Source of the DNA: Streptomyces leeuwenhoekii
GTDB taxonomy: Bacteria; Actinomycetota; Actinomycetes; Streptomycetales; Streptomycetaceae
Direction: 5' to 3'
Assembly (NCBI RefSeq): GCF_001013905.1
Contig: NZ_LN831790.1
Span: forward strand, 7,330,001-7,394,000
Length of the DNA stretch: 64,000 bases
The first letter of the stretch is position 1, and the number at the start of each line of letters is the position of its first letter. Shown in pieces: positions 33,278-41,681 of the stretch. The translations under genes were made by a program, and so were the position numbers. The notes under the pieces were generated by a model. That model was not told the origin of the DNA, did not search any database, and saw nothing but the letters and a program-made list of their open reading frames with translations.

Positions 33278-33639
33278 CCGCACCCGAACCCCTCTTGACC
33301 GTCGATCCACGACAGGACCCGTCCGGTCCCTGCGTCATCGAGGTGGCAGGTGAACTGGACCACCACACGGCACACGTCCTGAGCGAAGCCGTCGACGCGG
33401 CCCCGTTCGGCACCAGCGCGGTGATCATCGACCTGTCGGGCGTGACCTATTGCGACTCCACCGGCATCACGGTGCTGATCACCGCCTACCGCCGGGCCCA
33501 GGCCACCGGCTCCTCCCTGAGCCTGGCCGGTGTGAACCCGGACCAGATGCGTGTGTTCAGTGTCGTCGGCCTCGATCAGGTCTTCACCTTCCATCCCTCG
33601 GTGCAGGCGGCGCTCTCCGCGCTGCATGCGCGCCGATGA
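33274..33639 (+). CDS. STAS-domain anti-sigma-factor antagonist
   Basis: A 121-residue STAS protein with VIIDLSGVTYCDSTGITVLI, whose Ser is the expected phosphorylation site. It overlaps the GAF-phosphatase gene by four bases (GTGA), so phosphatase and substrate are probably made at matched levels. Typical role: capture of an RsbW-type ATPase to free a sigma factor. The sigma factor is not encoded in this window. Confidence 0.88.
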   Translation: MTAPEPLLTVDPRQDPSGPCVIEVAGELDHHTAHVLSEAVDAAPFGTSAVIIDLSGVTYCDSTGITVLITAYRRAQATGSSLSLAGVNPDQMRVFSVVGLDQVFTFHPSVQAALSALHARR

Positions 33640-33807
33640 GCGGCGGCGGACCCGGCACGGCCCACCGCGTACGAGGCGCAGGCCGGTAACCGCCGTACTG
33701 GCCGGGGCCCACTGCGGATTAGAGTGTCCGGTACACATGCGCGGGCTCGCGGAACGACGGACTGGGCACCGTGAGCCGGGATGCCGGGGGAGGGGCTGGA
33801 GGCCGGG

Positions 33808-34701
33808 GTGAGCACGTACGGGCGAACAGAGCGCCGTATCGAGGACGTGCAGTACGGGGATCACTTGTGTCTGGCGTTCGACGACGACGCCGAGCAGCGC
33901 CGTGTGGTGACCGCCTACCTGGCGGCCGGCCTGCGCCGCGGGGAACGAGTCATGTACTTCGCCGACCGGAGCACCCCGCGAGAGGTCCTCGGCTGGCTGT
34001 CGGCGTCCGGCACCGACCCGGAACTCGCGCTGGGCAAGGGGCAGCTCGTGGTGACGACGGCCGACGCGACGTATCTCGCCTCGGGCTCGTTCGATCCCGG
34101 TGCCATGGTGGCCTCCCTGCGCAAGGAGGTCGCCGACTCCCTCGGCGCCGGCTACACCGGTTTCCGCGTCAGCGGGGAGATGGGCTGGGCACTGCGTGAC
34201 GTCCCGGGCGCCGAGCGGCTCAGGGAGTACGAGACCGAGGTCAACGAGGTCTTCGCCGGTCAGCGGGCCTCGGCCGTCTGCCAGTACGACGCACGTCGTT
34301 TCGACACCGGGCAGCTTGACGCGTTCGACCGCTGCCACCCGGGCGCGGTCGCCGGAGAGCCGCTGTACAGCGACAGCACCCTGCGGCTGGTTCCGGCGTT
34401 CCACCGTGGACAGCGCGTGCTGCGTGTGGCGGGCAGCGTGGACCACCGCACCACCGGCGTGTTCGCCACCGCCCTGCAAGCGGTGCTGCACGGGCCGGGC
34501 GACGTCCTGGTGGACATGGCGGAACTGGAGTTCATCGATCTGGCCGGGGTGCGGGTCCTCGCTCACGCAGCGGCCGGCCTGGACCGCGGAAGGCGCCTGC
34601 TGGTGAGGGAGCTGGCGCCGCTGCTGTGCCAGGTGGTGCGCATGGTCGGATTCGACGAGACGCCGGCTCTGGTCGTCAGTGCCCGGGAGGTCTCCCGATG
34701 A
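33808..34701 (+). CDS. MEDS-STAS protein
   Basis: A 297-residue fusion of an N-terminal MEDS sensory domain (about 15-185: QYGDHLCLAFDDD, GERVMYFAD, GYTGFRVSGEMGW, SAVCQYDARRFD) and a C-terminal STAS domain (about 200-295, with VDMAELEFIDLAGVRVLAH). MEDS domains are ligand-sensing modules named after methanogen/methylotroph DcmR regulators. In the STAS loop the usual phospho-Ser position is Leu (EFIDLAGV), so control by phosphorylation is doubtful and the MEDS domain may do the switching. GTG 33808 is preferred over ATG 33781 for its GGAGG. It overlaps the next gene by four bases. Confidence 0.82.
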   Translation: MSTYGRTERRIEDVQYGDHLCLAFDDDAEQRRVVTAYLAAGLRRGERVMYFADRSTPREVLGWLSASGTDPELALGKGQLVVTTADATYLASGSFDPGAMVASLRKEVADSLGAGYTGFRVSGEMGWALRDVPGAERLREYETEVNEVFAGQRASAVCQYDARRFDTGQLDAFDRCHPGAVAGEPLYSDSTLRLVPAFHRGQRVLRVAGSVDHRTTGVFATALQAVLHGPGDVLVDMAELEFIDLAGVRVLAHAAAGLDRGRRLLVRELAPLLCQVVRMVGFDETPALVVSAREVSR

Positions 34702-35666
34702 GCGACGGTTCCGCCTGCCCACCGCCCGGCCAGGACCGCGGACTGGTCCACCAGGCCCTCGTCTACGGGAGCAGCCGGGAGTTCCTCGACGTCACCGTTC
34801 CCTTCTGCCTAGAGGGACTGGCGCGCGACGAAGCGGTGCTGGCGGTGACCACTCCGGCCAACGCCGGCCTGCTGCGTGAGGCGATGGGGGGCGCGGCCGA
34901 GCGGGTGGAGTTCGCCGACTCGGCACACTGGTATCGCACGCCGGGGCGGACCCTGGCCGCCTACCACCGTTATGTCGGCCAGCGCACGGGCAACGGCCGG
35001 CACCGGAGGGTGCGCATCATCGGCGAGCCGGTGTGGCACGGTCGGGACCCCTTGGAGACCGCCGAGTGGACGCGGTACGAGTCGGCGATCAACATCGCCT
35101 TCGCCGGCTGCGCGGCCTCCATCGTCTGCCCGTACGACACGAGGGTCCTGCCCCGAAGCATCGTGGCCGACGCCCGCCGCACCCACCCCCAGATCGCCGC
35201 GACGGCATCACCGCGTCCGAGCGGGTGCTACACCCCCCCGGCCACCGACGACGGCTGGCGGCACCCGCCGGCCCCCCTGGAGAAGGGAAGGAAGGCTCTC
35301 CACATGCGCTTCGAGGCCGACCTTTCGGCAGTGCGGCGCCAGGTGGCCGATACCGCGGCACGGCTGGGTCTGCCGCAGGACCGCATCGAACGTCTGGTCT
35401 TCGCGGTGAACGAGCTAGCCACCAACGCCGTCCAGCACGGCCGCGGCTCCGGTACCGTGACGGTCCGCCGCGCCGGCCGCCGTGTCGTGTGCGACGTCAC
35501 CAGCACGGGCGGCGGGGACGCCGCCTGGTATCTGGGCTACCTGCCGCCGTCCCCGGACCAGACGCGAGGGCATGGCATGTGGGTCGTCCGTCAGCTCTGC
35601 GATCTGCTGGAAGTGCACACCGACGAGGAGTCGACGACCGTGCGCGTCCACGTCGCCCTCTCCTGA
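34698..35666 (+). CDS. MEDS-ATPase (anti-sigma-type kinase) protein
   Basis: A 322-residue fusion: MEDS domain (about 12-180: FCLEGLARDEAVLAVTTP, RVRIIGEPVW, ASIVCPYDTRVLP) and a GHKL/HATPase domain of the RsbW type (about 220-322) with N-box FAVNELATNAVQHG and G-box GHGMWVVRQL. It starts at ATG 34698 inside the stop of the MEDS-STAS gene (ATGA). The pair looks like a ready-made switch in which antagonist and anti-sigma-type kinase each carry the same kind of sensor. Its 3' end overlaps the convergent RsbW-type gene by 76 bases. Confidence 0.82.
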   Translation: MSDGSACPPPGQDRGLVHQALVYGSSREFLDVTVPFCLEGLARDEAVLAVTTPANAGLLREAMGGAAERVEFADSAHWYRTPGRTLAAYHRYVGQRTGNGRHRRVRIIGEPVWHGRDPLETAEWTRYESAINIAFAGCAASIVCPYDTRVLPRSIVADARRTHPQIAATASPRPSGCYTPPATDDGWRHPPAPLEKGRKALHMRFEADLSAVRRQVADTAARLGLPQDRIERLVFAVNELATNAVQHGRGSGTVTVRRAGRRVVCDVTSTGGGDAAWYLGYLPPSPDQTRGHGMWVVRQLCDLLEVHTDEESTTVRVHVALS

Positions 35667-36163
35667 GGGGGTGCTCCGCTCACCGGACCGGTCGCGCCAG
35701 GCCGGTCCCCCCGCGAAGACGCCAGGGGGATACGCGCGGTGATGCGCTTCCCGGACGGCTCGCGCCGGACGTCGACGTCCCGGCTCAGGGCCGCCACGAT
35801 CTCCAGGCCGTGCTGGCCGACCCGGACCGGGTCGGCCCGGCGAGGCGCCGGCAGGGTGGGATCGCCGTCCCGCACCGTGATCGACAAGCAGTCTCCGGCG
35901 AACGCCAGTGTCAGCTCCACGGGGTCGGAACCGTACTTCACCGCATTGGTGACCAATTCGCTCACCACGAGCTGAGCCGCCTCGACGACCTGGTCCGGCA
36001 GCGGCCGGCCCCTGTCGTCCCGCGCCTCGGCCAGGCGCCCGACGGTCCAGCGGCGCGCTTCCGCGATGCGTACCGACCCCCGCTCCAGCGTCACCGACGC
36101 CTGTACCGGTCGGCCGGTCCGCGAGCGGTCCGCCGGGCCATTCATCACTTCCAGATCATCCAT
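35591..36163 (-). CDS. RsbW-type ATP-binding protein
   Basis: A 190-residue GHKL ATPase: N-box VVSELVTNAVKYGS and G-box region GQHGLEIVAALS, with conserved DGDP. Such stand-alone ATPases are anti-sigma factors/serine kinases partnered with STAS proteins. The last 25 residues are encoded opposite the 3' end of the MEDS-ATPase gene and look poorly constrained. ATG 36163 is used; ATG 36145 with GGAAG upstream is also possible. It closes the partner-switching island. Confidence 0.82.
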   Translation of the reverse strand: MDDLEVMNGPADRSRTGRPVQASVTLERGSVRIAEARRWTVGRLAEARDDRGRPLPDQVVEAAQLVVSELVTNAVKYGSDPVELTLAFAGDCLSITVRDGDPTLPAPRRADPVRVGQHGLEIVAALSRDVDVRREPSGKRITARIPLASSRGDRPGATGPVSGAPPQERATWTRTVVDSSSVCTSSRSQS

Positions 36164-36540
36164 TCCACGCAACCGCCGATGACTCCCCCATGGTGCGCCG
36201 GGTGCCGGGACACCTGACACGGCCAGAACATCTGTCGGCCTCACGATAGTCCGACCGCTTCCGCTGGGCCGAGGCCCCGTCGGTCCCGCGGCAGGCCGAA
36301 GTCCCCGCCCTTCCCCGAGGTACCCGTTGGCAGGCCGACGAGGCCACAGGGATTCGCCGGAGATGAGCGGTCGTCCGCCGGGCCGCGCCCAGTGCGGGGC
36401 GCCGCCCCCGCCTCGACCAGGCCCGCCGTCCGGCCCGGGGGCCGACGGCCGAACGATCCGCCGCAAGAGGGCAGAGCTGTTTCCCGGTGCGGTGAACGCG
36501 ATACCCCCAAGGAGAAGACGGCGAGCCATGGAGGACGCAT
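36164..36540. other. Intergenic region with no supported gene
   Basis: About 380 bases between the RsbW-type gene and the dehydrogenase remnant. The frames here are Pro/Arg-rich and unlike known proteins. Degenerated sequence of the missing dehydrogenase 5' part may be included (a PGAVN-like stretch near 36490 in another frame), but this is weak. Confidence 0.35.
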
Positions 36541-36927
36541 GAAGGCCGGGCGGCACAGCCGGAGGTCGCCGCCCGTGCCGTGCTGCGCGCGGCCGACCAC
36601 CCCGGCCGGCGCGAGTACCGGGTCGGCGCCTCCACGGTGGCCACCCTGCTGGCGAACGCGGTCGCCCCCGGACTCCTCGACCGGTACCTCGCCCGCACCG
36701 GATTCGATTCCCAGCAGACCCGTGCCCATCCGCCCGCGGAAGGCCGGGGCAACCTCTGGGAACCGGCCGACGAGACCGAGGACTACGGCGCGCACGGCGT
36801 GTTCGACGACCAGGCGCACGCCTCCAGCCCACAGGCGTGGGCCGGCCGCCACCGCGTCGGCCGGGCCCTGGCCGCGGCGGGACTCGCCGGCGCGGGATAC
36901 GCCGTGCTGCGCCGCGTCCGGTCGTGA
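36541..36927 (+). pseudogene. C-terminal remnant of a short-chain dehydrogenase
   Basis: The frame from 36541 encodes QPEVAARAVLRAADHP, REYRVGASTVATLLANAV, PGLLDRYLARTGFDSQQT and NLWEPADE, which read like the C-terminal third of the approximately 340-residue SDR oxidoreductases common in Streptomyces. The Rossmann motif and active-site YXXXK that should precede are absent, and no proper start or ribosome-binding site is found; GTG 36580 would be the first start codon. A hydrophobic C-terminal helix (LAAAGLAGAGYAVL) is kept. This is a decayed fragment rather than a working enzyme. Confidence 0.65.
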
Positions 36928-37108
36928 CGAGCGTCGCCGGTGCGCCGCGTGCGGTCATGGCGGTGCCGCCGGTGCCCCGCGTCCACCCCGGCTCCGGCCG
37001 TTGCGCCGGAGGCCCAATCGCGCTCCGGGGGCTTGGTGACCGGTCCCAGGCGGTGTCCGTCGCGCGGCCCCTACGCTGTGCGAGGACGGGCCAGTGGAGG
37101 AGTCGGTG

Positions 37109-37699
37109 ATGGTAGCTCCGTTCGACGCGACGGATTTCCGGCGCACCCTCGGATGTCTGCCGACCGGGGTGACGGTCATCACGGCCGCGACGCCGTCCGG
37201 CCGGCCCGTGGGCATGGCGTGCAATTCCTTCGTGTCGGTGTCGCTGGAACCGCCGCTGGTCATGTTCTGCGCCGGTGACGCGTCGTCGACACTGACCGAT
37301 CTGCGGAGCAGCGGCACCTTCTGCGTCAACATCCTCGGCAGCGCCCAGGGCGCGCTGTGCCGGCAGTTCTCCGTCAAGGGCATCGACCGGTTCGCCGGGG
37401 TCCGCTGGACCGAGTCGGCGGCCGGTCCCGAACTGTGCGACGCGCTCGCCTGGATGTCGTGCGCCATCGACACCGAACACGTCGCCGGCGACCACGTCAT
37501 CATCATCGCCCGGGTGACCGGGCTGCGGGTGAACCAGGACGAGCCCGAGCCGCTGGTGTTCCACCGCGGCAGATTCGGGTCCTTCCGTGAGAGCACCGAA
37601 CCGCTCGCGGTGACCGGGGCACTGCCCCGGCAGACCCCGGGCGGCGGTACGCGGGCTCCCTCCGCCACCCCCTCCGCCACGCCGGGAGCCGCCGGCTAG
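37109..37699 (+). CDS. Flavin reductase family protein
   Basis: A 196-residue protein of the FMN-binding flavin reductase-like family: FRRTLGCLPTGVTVITA at the start, PVGMACNSFVSVSLEPPLV in the flavin-binding part and NILGSAQGALCRQFS further on. Such proteins supply reduced flavin to two-component monooxygenases. ATG 37109 follows GGAGGAG by six bases. A disordered Pro/Ser/Thr-rich tail of about 25 residues is unusual. No matching monooxygenase is in the window; it may serve the downstream polyketide pathway, but this is speculation. Confidence 0.82.
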   Translation: MVAPFDATDFRRTLGCLPTGVTVITAATPSGRPVGMACNSFVSVSLEPPLVMFCAGDASSTLTDLRSSGTFCVNILGSAQGALCRQFSVKGIDRFAGVRWTESAAGPELCDALAWMSCAIDTEHVAGDHVIIIARVTGLRVNQDEPEPLVFHRGRFGSFRESTEPLAVTGALPRQTPGGGTRAPSATPSATPGAAG

Positions 37700-38226
37700 A
37701 CCGGCCCGCGCCCGCTCTCCGCGGTCGTCTCGTTCTTCGCGGTCCTCTCGTTCTTCGCGGTCCTCTCGTTCTTCCCCCGGGCGCGTCCGCCGGCCGGGGA
37801 CGCCGCCTGCCCGGACGCGGGCGACCGCCGCCGTCCCCTGGGCGACGGAACCGCGGAATCGACTCTTCCTCCCTCATACTGCTCACCGTGGCAGAGACAG
37901 GGCGTCTCCCGGCGGCTCGCCGGGCTCCCCGTGCGCGCTATGACGGTCGCGCGCCGAGCCGGTCCTTCCGGTGCCCGCGGCGCCAGGCCCTCGCCCGTCG
38001 CTGCCCCCACCACCGCCGCGTCCGAGGCCACGAGCCCTTCCCGGCCGACACCGCGTCGTCCCCAGGACGTTCCACGAGAAACTCCCGGCCGGCGGCCAGC
38101 GCACCACGACGGGGCCGTCGGAGGGACCCCGCACGTCGGCGGATCGGCGAAAGCAGCGCACAGCAGTCGGTCGGAACATTCCTTCCCGGGGCAGGCGGAA
38201 GGAATCCCAGTGAACTTGGAGCGTCG
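37700..38226. other. Intergenic region upstream of the LuxR-type regulator
   Basis: About 530 bases. Open frames exist but are Arg/Pro-rich and lack family resemblance. It contains the 18-bp tandem repeat at 37723-37776. The composition becomes more balanced after about 38150, where the regulator promoter and leader probably lie. Confidence 0.45.
37723..37776. repeat. Three tandem copies of an 18-bp unit
   Basis: The unit GGTCCTCTCGTTCTTCGC occurs at 37723 (one mismatch), 37741 (exact) and 37759 (last bases changed). It is directly repeated just after the flavin reductase stop. A pyrimidine-rich, low-complexity repeat of this kind may be a slippage product or a protein-binding array; I see no coding role. 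Confidence 0.8.
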
Positions 38227-39210
38227 TTGTTTCCCAAACCACTCACCGGAAGTCTCGAAGTTTATGAATGGTGCTTAGACAGGGACGGATTCGCCGTCGA
38301 CGACATCGCGCACGAATTCGGCTTCGCCCCGGACACGAGCGCGGAGATCGTCGCCAACCTCCTGGAGCTCCAGCTCATACGGACATCCCGTGACCGCCAC
38401 GCCTGGTTCGTCCCGGTGGACCCGGGTATCGCCTACTCGCAGGTGCTGACACCCAGTGAACTCGACCTCATCGAACGGACCCTGGCCGTAGGCCAGCTCC
38501 GGAACGACCTCGCGCGCCTCTCCCTGGTCTTCCGGTCGAGCAAGTTCGCCAGCCAGTACAGCAACTCCTTCGAGATCGTGAAAGTCCCCGCGGTGGTCAG
38601 ATCGCTGCTGTCCGAGGCGGCGGCCGGCTGTTCCCACGAGGTGGTCTGCATGCGCCCCGACAGCGGGCAGTCGGCCGGCGACTGGGTCGAGACGCAGGCC
38701 CGGGACTTCCAGATGCTGAGCCGGGGCGTGCGTCTGCGGGCCCTCTACCAGCACACCGCGCGGTTCGACACCCCGATCCGTGAGCACGCCGAGAAGCTGA
38801 TCGACTCCGGTGCCGAGATACGCACGGCGGGGGCACTCCTCGGCAAGATAATCATCTTCGACCGCACATCGGCGTTCATCCCGTCGAGCGGCGAGGACGG
38901 CGGTGCCGTGGTCGTCCAGGAGCGCTCGCTCATCGACTTCCTCTACTCCTGCTTCGAGCACGTCTGGGCGACCGCCAAGAAGTTCGACACCGGGCGGGCC
39001 GAGATCGACGCCGTCAGCGAGGACATGAAGAAGGAGATCGTCAAGATGCTGATCTCCGGAGCCAAGGACGAGGCCATCGCCCGGCGCCTCGGCATGTCGG
39101 TCCGCACCTGCCGCAAGCACATCGGCCAGGTCATGCAGATGTTCGGTGCGACGAGCCGGTTCCAGTTCGGCTACCTGGTCAAGGAGGCCGACCTGGAGGA
39201 GGACGTGTAG
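38227..39210 (+). CDS. LuxR-type helix-turn-helix transcriptional regulator
   Basis: A 327-residue regulator. Residues 5-70 form an N-terminal winged-helix/TrmB-like part (GFAVDDIAHEFGFAPDTSAEIV), the middle resembles a ligand or effector domain (VRLRALYQHTARFDTPI, IIIFDRTSAFIP), and the C-terminus is a LuxR/GerE helix-turn-helix (DEAIARRLGMSVRTCRKHIG). TTG 38227 is chosen because GGAG lies five bases upstream and homology-like sequence begins there; the open frame upstream is Arg-rich and unlikely to be coding. It stands directly upstream of the polyketide genes in the same direction and may be a pathway regulator. Confidence 0.75.
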   Translation: MFPKPLTGSLEVYEWCLDRDGFAVDDIAHEFGFAPDTSAEIVANLLELQLIRTSRDRHAWFVPVDPGIAYSQVLTPSELDLIERTLAVGQLRNDLARLSLVFRSSKFASQYSNSFEIVKVPAVVRSLLSEAAAGCSHEVVCMRPDSGQSAGDWVETQARDFQMLSRGVRLRALYQHTARFDTPIREHAEKLIDSGAEIRTAGALLGKIIIFDRTSAFIPSSGEDGGAVVVQERSLIDFLYSCFEHVWATAKKFDTGRAEIDAVSEDMKKEIVKMLISGAKDEAIARRLGMSVRTCRKHIGQVMQMFGATSRFQFGYLVKEADLEEDV

Positions 39211-39856
39211 CGCCGGCCGGCACCGGTGCCCCGGCAGGCCGCCGGGGGGCGGCGCCCGCCCCCGGCCCTTCGGCGCGCGTCCGCTCCGAGGGCCGGCCGC
39301 CCCCTGCCAGTGTTCCCTCGAGCACCGGTCGAGCACGCCTGGAGCGAGCTTCCTCAAGTGGAAGTGCAGCTTGATGAGCGGATGGCGGGGTGGAGCCCGG
39401 CAGGCGTTCTGCTACATCCTCTGGGCTGTTGCCACAGAGCAACCGCGGAGTTGTTCACTGCACGCCATCGGGGGCCGCTTCCATGTTTTCTCACCTCGCA
39501 CTGCCGGTCGGCCGAAGTAGTGCGTGCCGCGTTCTCGGAGCCACGTCGGCGAGGTGAGCCGCGCCCGGAGTGAAGGCGCGCAGTTGTTTCCAGCTATTTC
39601 TTACCGATCGGACGTCCGGTAATTCATCACAGGCGATGCCTTACTGTCGACGTCACGGCACGTGTGACTCGGAATCGACGGTCCACCCTTTTCCTTCGCG
39701 CATATCCAGCGCGACTTTCTCGGTTCGGGCAACGTGCTTCCGGTGTCATTTCCAACGTAAAGCTGAGGTGGTCATGCGCGGTTCTGTGGTTGGTGCCGTC
39801 GGCCGGGGGCCGTACCCGCCCCTCGCCGTTCCGGGAGAGGCAGGTGCGGGGGACCG
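39211..39856. other. Promoter region of the methoxymalonyl-ACP operon
   Basis: About 650 bases without a gene. The stretch 39560-39780 is clearly less GC-rich than the surroundings, the best place for the promoter of the biosynthetic operon. It contains a perfect palindrome CGGACGTCCG (39609-39618). I found no convincing SARP-type direct heptamer repeats. Confidence 0.5.
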
Positions 39857-40717
39857 ATGACGGAGAACAGGGGGGCACCGGGGCTCGCGGTGTTCGGTGC
39901 GGGAGTGATGGGCATCGGCATCGCGGCCCTCGCCATCGGGCGAGGAGTGCCGGTCACGCTCGTGGACGTGGACCAGGCACGGCTGGGCACGGCACGCCGG
40001 CGGGTGCGGGACGAGCTCCGGCTCGCGCATCTGACGGGCGCCCTGCCGCGGACCGGTCCGGCCGGCGAGCTGCGGCTCGCCGAGTCCGCGGCGGCGGTGG
40101 CGGACGCCACCTCGGTGATCGAGGCGATCACCGAGGCCGCGGAGCTGAAGGCCAAGGTGCACCGCGAGATCGCCTCCGTGGTCGCGCCGGGGACGCTGCG
40201 CGTCACCAACACCTCGTCCATCCCCGTCGACGAGCTCGCCGGGCAGGTGCCCTGCCCCGAAGACCTGGTCGGCGTCCACTTCATGAACCCGCCCTACCTG
40301 ATCGGCACCCTGGAGGTGGTGCGCGGACCGCGCACCGGTGAGCGGGCGATGACGGCCGTCCAGGCCCTGCTGTCCACGCTGGGCAGGAAGGGGATCGTGG
40401 TCGGCGACGGCCCCGGCTTCGTCACCAGCCGGGTGCTGCACCGCATGATCAACGACGCGGCGAACGTCGTCGAGGAGGGCCGGGCCACCGTCGAGGACGT
40501 CGACGCCCTGATGGAGGGCTGCCTCGGGCATCCCACGGGTCCGCTGAGGACGGCCGACCTGATCGGGATCGACAATCTCGTCGACTCGCTGACGGTGCTG
40601 CACGAGCGCACCGGGGACGACAGCTACCGCCCGAGCGAACTGCTGCTGCGCAAGGTCGCCGAGGGCGACCACGGACGCAAGACCGGGCGCGGCTTCTACG
40701 ACTACGGCGTGCGCTGA
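39857..40717 (+). CDS. fkbK: 3-hydroxyacyl-CoA dehydrogenase-like enzyme of methoxymalonyl-ACP synthesis
   Basis: A 286-residue NAD-dependent dehydrogenase: [19 protein letters not shown] (NAD-binding), [26 protein letters not shown], and a C-terminal helical domain with [17 protein letters not shown]. It matches the FkbK/Asm13 group that oxidises glyceryl-ACP at C3 on the way to methoxymalonyl-ACP. It is the first of five tightly packed genes carrying the whole pathway, and its stop overlaps the methyltransferase start by one base. Assignment to this pathway rests on both family and gene order. Confidence 0.9.
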   Translation: MTENRGAPGLAVFGAGVMGIGIAALAIGRGVPVTLVDVDQARLGTARRRVRDELRLAHLTGALPRTGPAGELRLAESAAAVADATSVIEAITEAAELKAKVHREIASVVAPGTLRVTNTSSIPVDELAGQVPCPEDLVGVHFMNPPYLIGTLEVVRGPRTGERAMTAVQALLSTLGRKGIVVGDGPGFVTSRVLHRMINDAANVVEEGRATVEDVDALMEGCLGHPTGPLRTADLIGIDNLVDSLTVLHERTGDDSYRPSELLLRKVAEGDHGRKTGRGFYDYGVR

Positions 40718-41409
40718 TGGCCGGCCAGGTGGAGCTGAACGAGCGGCTGCTCGACTACGTGCGGTCGGTGTCCCTGCGGGACGACGAGATCCTCCGCGAC
40801 CTGATCGCCGAGACGGCGTTCATGCCGGCGATGAACGCCATGGTGACCATGCCCGAGGAGGGACAACTGCTCGCCATGCTGGTCGGGCTGACCGGGGCCG
40901 CCCGGGTGCTGGAGATCGGCACGTTCACCGGCTACAGCACCCTGTGCATGGCGCGGGCGCTGCCGCCCGGCGGGCGGATCGTCACCTGTGACATCAGCGA
41001 GCGCTGGACGAGGGTGGCGCAGCGCTACTGGGAGCGCGCCGGGGTCCGCGACCGGATCGAGCTGCGGCTCGGAGACGGCGCGGAGACCATGGCCGACCTG
41101 CTCGCCGAGAACGGGGCGGAGACCTTCGACCTGGTCTTCATCGACGCCGACAAGGCCGGCTACGCGCGCTACTACGAGGCGGCGCTGACCCACCTGCGGC
41201 CCGGTGGCCTGGCCGTGCTGGACAACACGCTCTACTTCGGGCGGGTCGCGGACCCGGAGGCGAACGATCCCGACACCGAGGCCATCCGCGACCTCAACGC
41301 CTCGCTCCTGGCCGACAGCAGGGTGGAACTGTCCCTGCTCGTCATGGCGGACGGGATCACGCTGGTGCGCAAGAACGACAAGGTGCAGTCAGGAAGGGAC
41401 TTCTCATGA
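40717..41409 (+). CDS. fkbG: O-methyltransferase of methoxymalonyl-ACP synthesis
   Basis: A 230-residue SAM-dependent O-methyltransferase of the catechol/caffeoyl-CoA type: [20 protein letters not shown] (SAM motif I), [10 protein letters not shown] (motif II) and [19 protein letters not shown] (motif III with metal-binding Asp). In this pathway it methylates the 2-hydroxyl of hydroxymalonyl-ACP or its precursor. It overlaps genes on both sides. Confidence 0.9.
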   Translation: MAGQVELNERLLDYVRSVSLRDDEILRDLIAETAFMPAMNAMVTMPEEGQLLAMLVGLTGAARVLEIGTFTGYSTLCMARALPPGGRIVTCDISERWTRVAQRYWERAGVRDRIELRLGDGAETMADLLAENGAETFDLVFIDADKAGYARYYEAALTHLRPGGLAVLDNTLYFGRVADPEANDPDTEAIRDLNASLLADSRVELSLLVMADGITLVRKNDKVQSGRDFS

Positions 41410-41681
41410 CGGACTCGACAACCGAACTGCCGGTCGCCGCCATCGAGCAGCGCATCGGCGCGTTCCTCGAGGCGAAGACCAAGCTGACCTGGGAGCCGGA
41501 GGAGGACCTGTTCACCTCGGGCGCGGTCTCCTCGCTCTTCGCGATGGAGCTGGTGGTGTTCGTGGAGAGCACCTTCCAGGTCGCGGTGGAGGGCCCGGAC
41601 CTCGCCATGGACAACTTCCGCACGGTGCGCGCCATGAGCTCGCTGGTGACCCGGCTGCGCAGCGGCGGTGACGGTGCTTGA
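41406..41681 (+). CDS. fkbJ: Discrete acyl carrier protein for methoxymalonyl extender unit
   Basis: A 91-residue acyl carrier protein. The phosphopantetheine attachment Ser lies in [17 protein letters not shown], the variant GXVSS motif typical of FkbJ-type carriers rather than the DSL of PKS modules. It holds the three-carbon unit while it is oxidised and methylated and then presents it to an AT domain. ATG 41406 overlaps the methyltransferase stop (ATGA), and its own end overlaps the dehydrogenase gene by 14 bases. Confidence 0.9.
   Translation: MTDSTTELPVAAIEQRIGAFLEAKTKLTWEPEEDLFTSGAVSSLFAMELVVFVESTFQVAVEGPDLAMDNFRTVRAMSSLVTRLRSGGDGA

Noticed and set aside
37888..38226. A 113-residue N-terminal extension of the LuxR-type regulator
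   Set aside because: It is Arg/Pro-rich with no resemblance to regulators; TTG 38227 has a well-placed GGAG.
39570..39860. A 96-codon open frame before fkbK
   Set aside because: It lies in the AT-richer promoter region, its composition does not follow actinomycete coding bias, and it overlaps the fkbK start.
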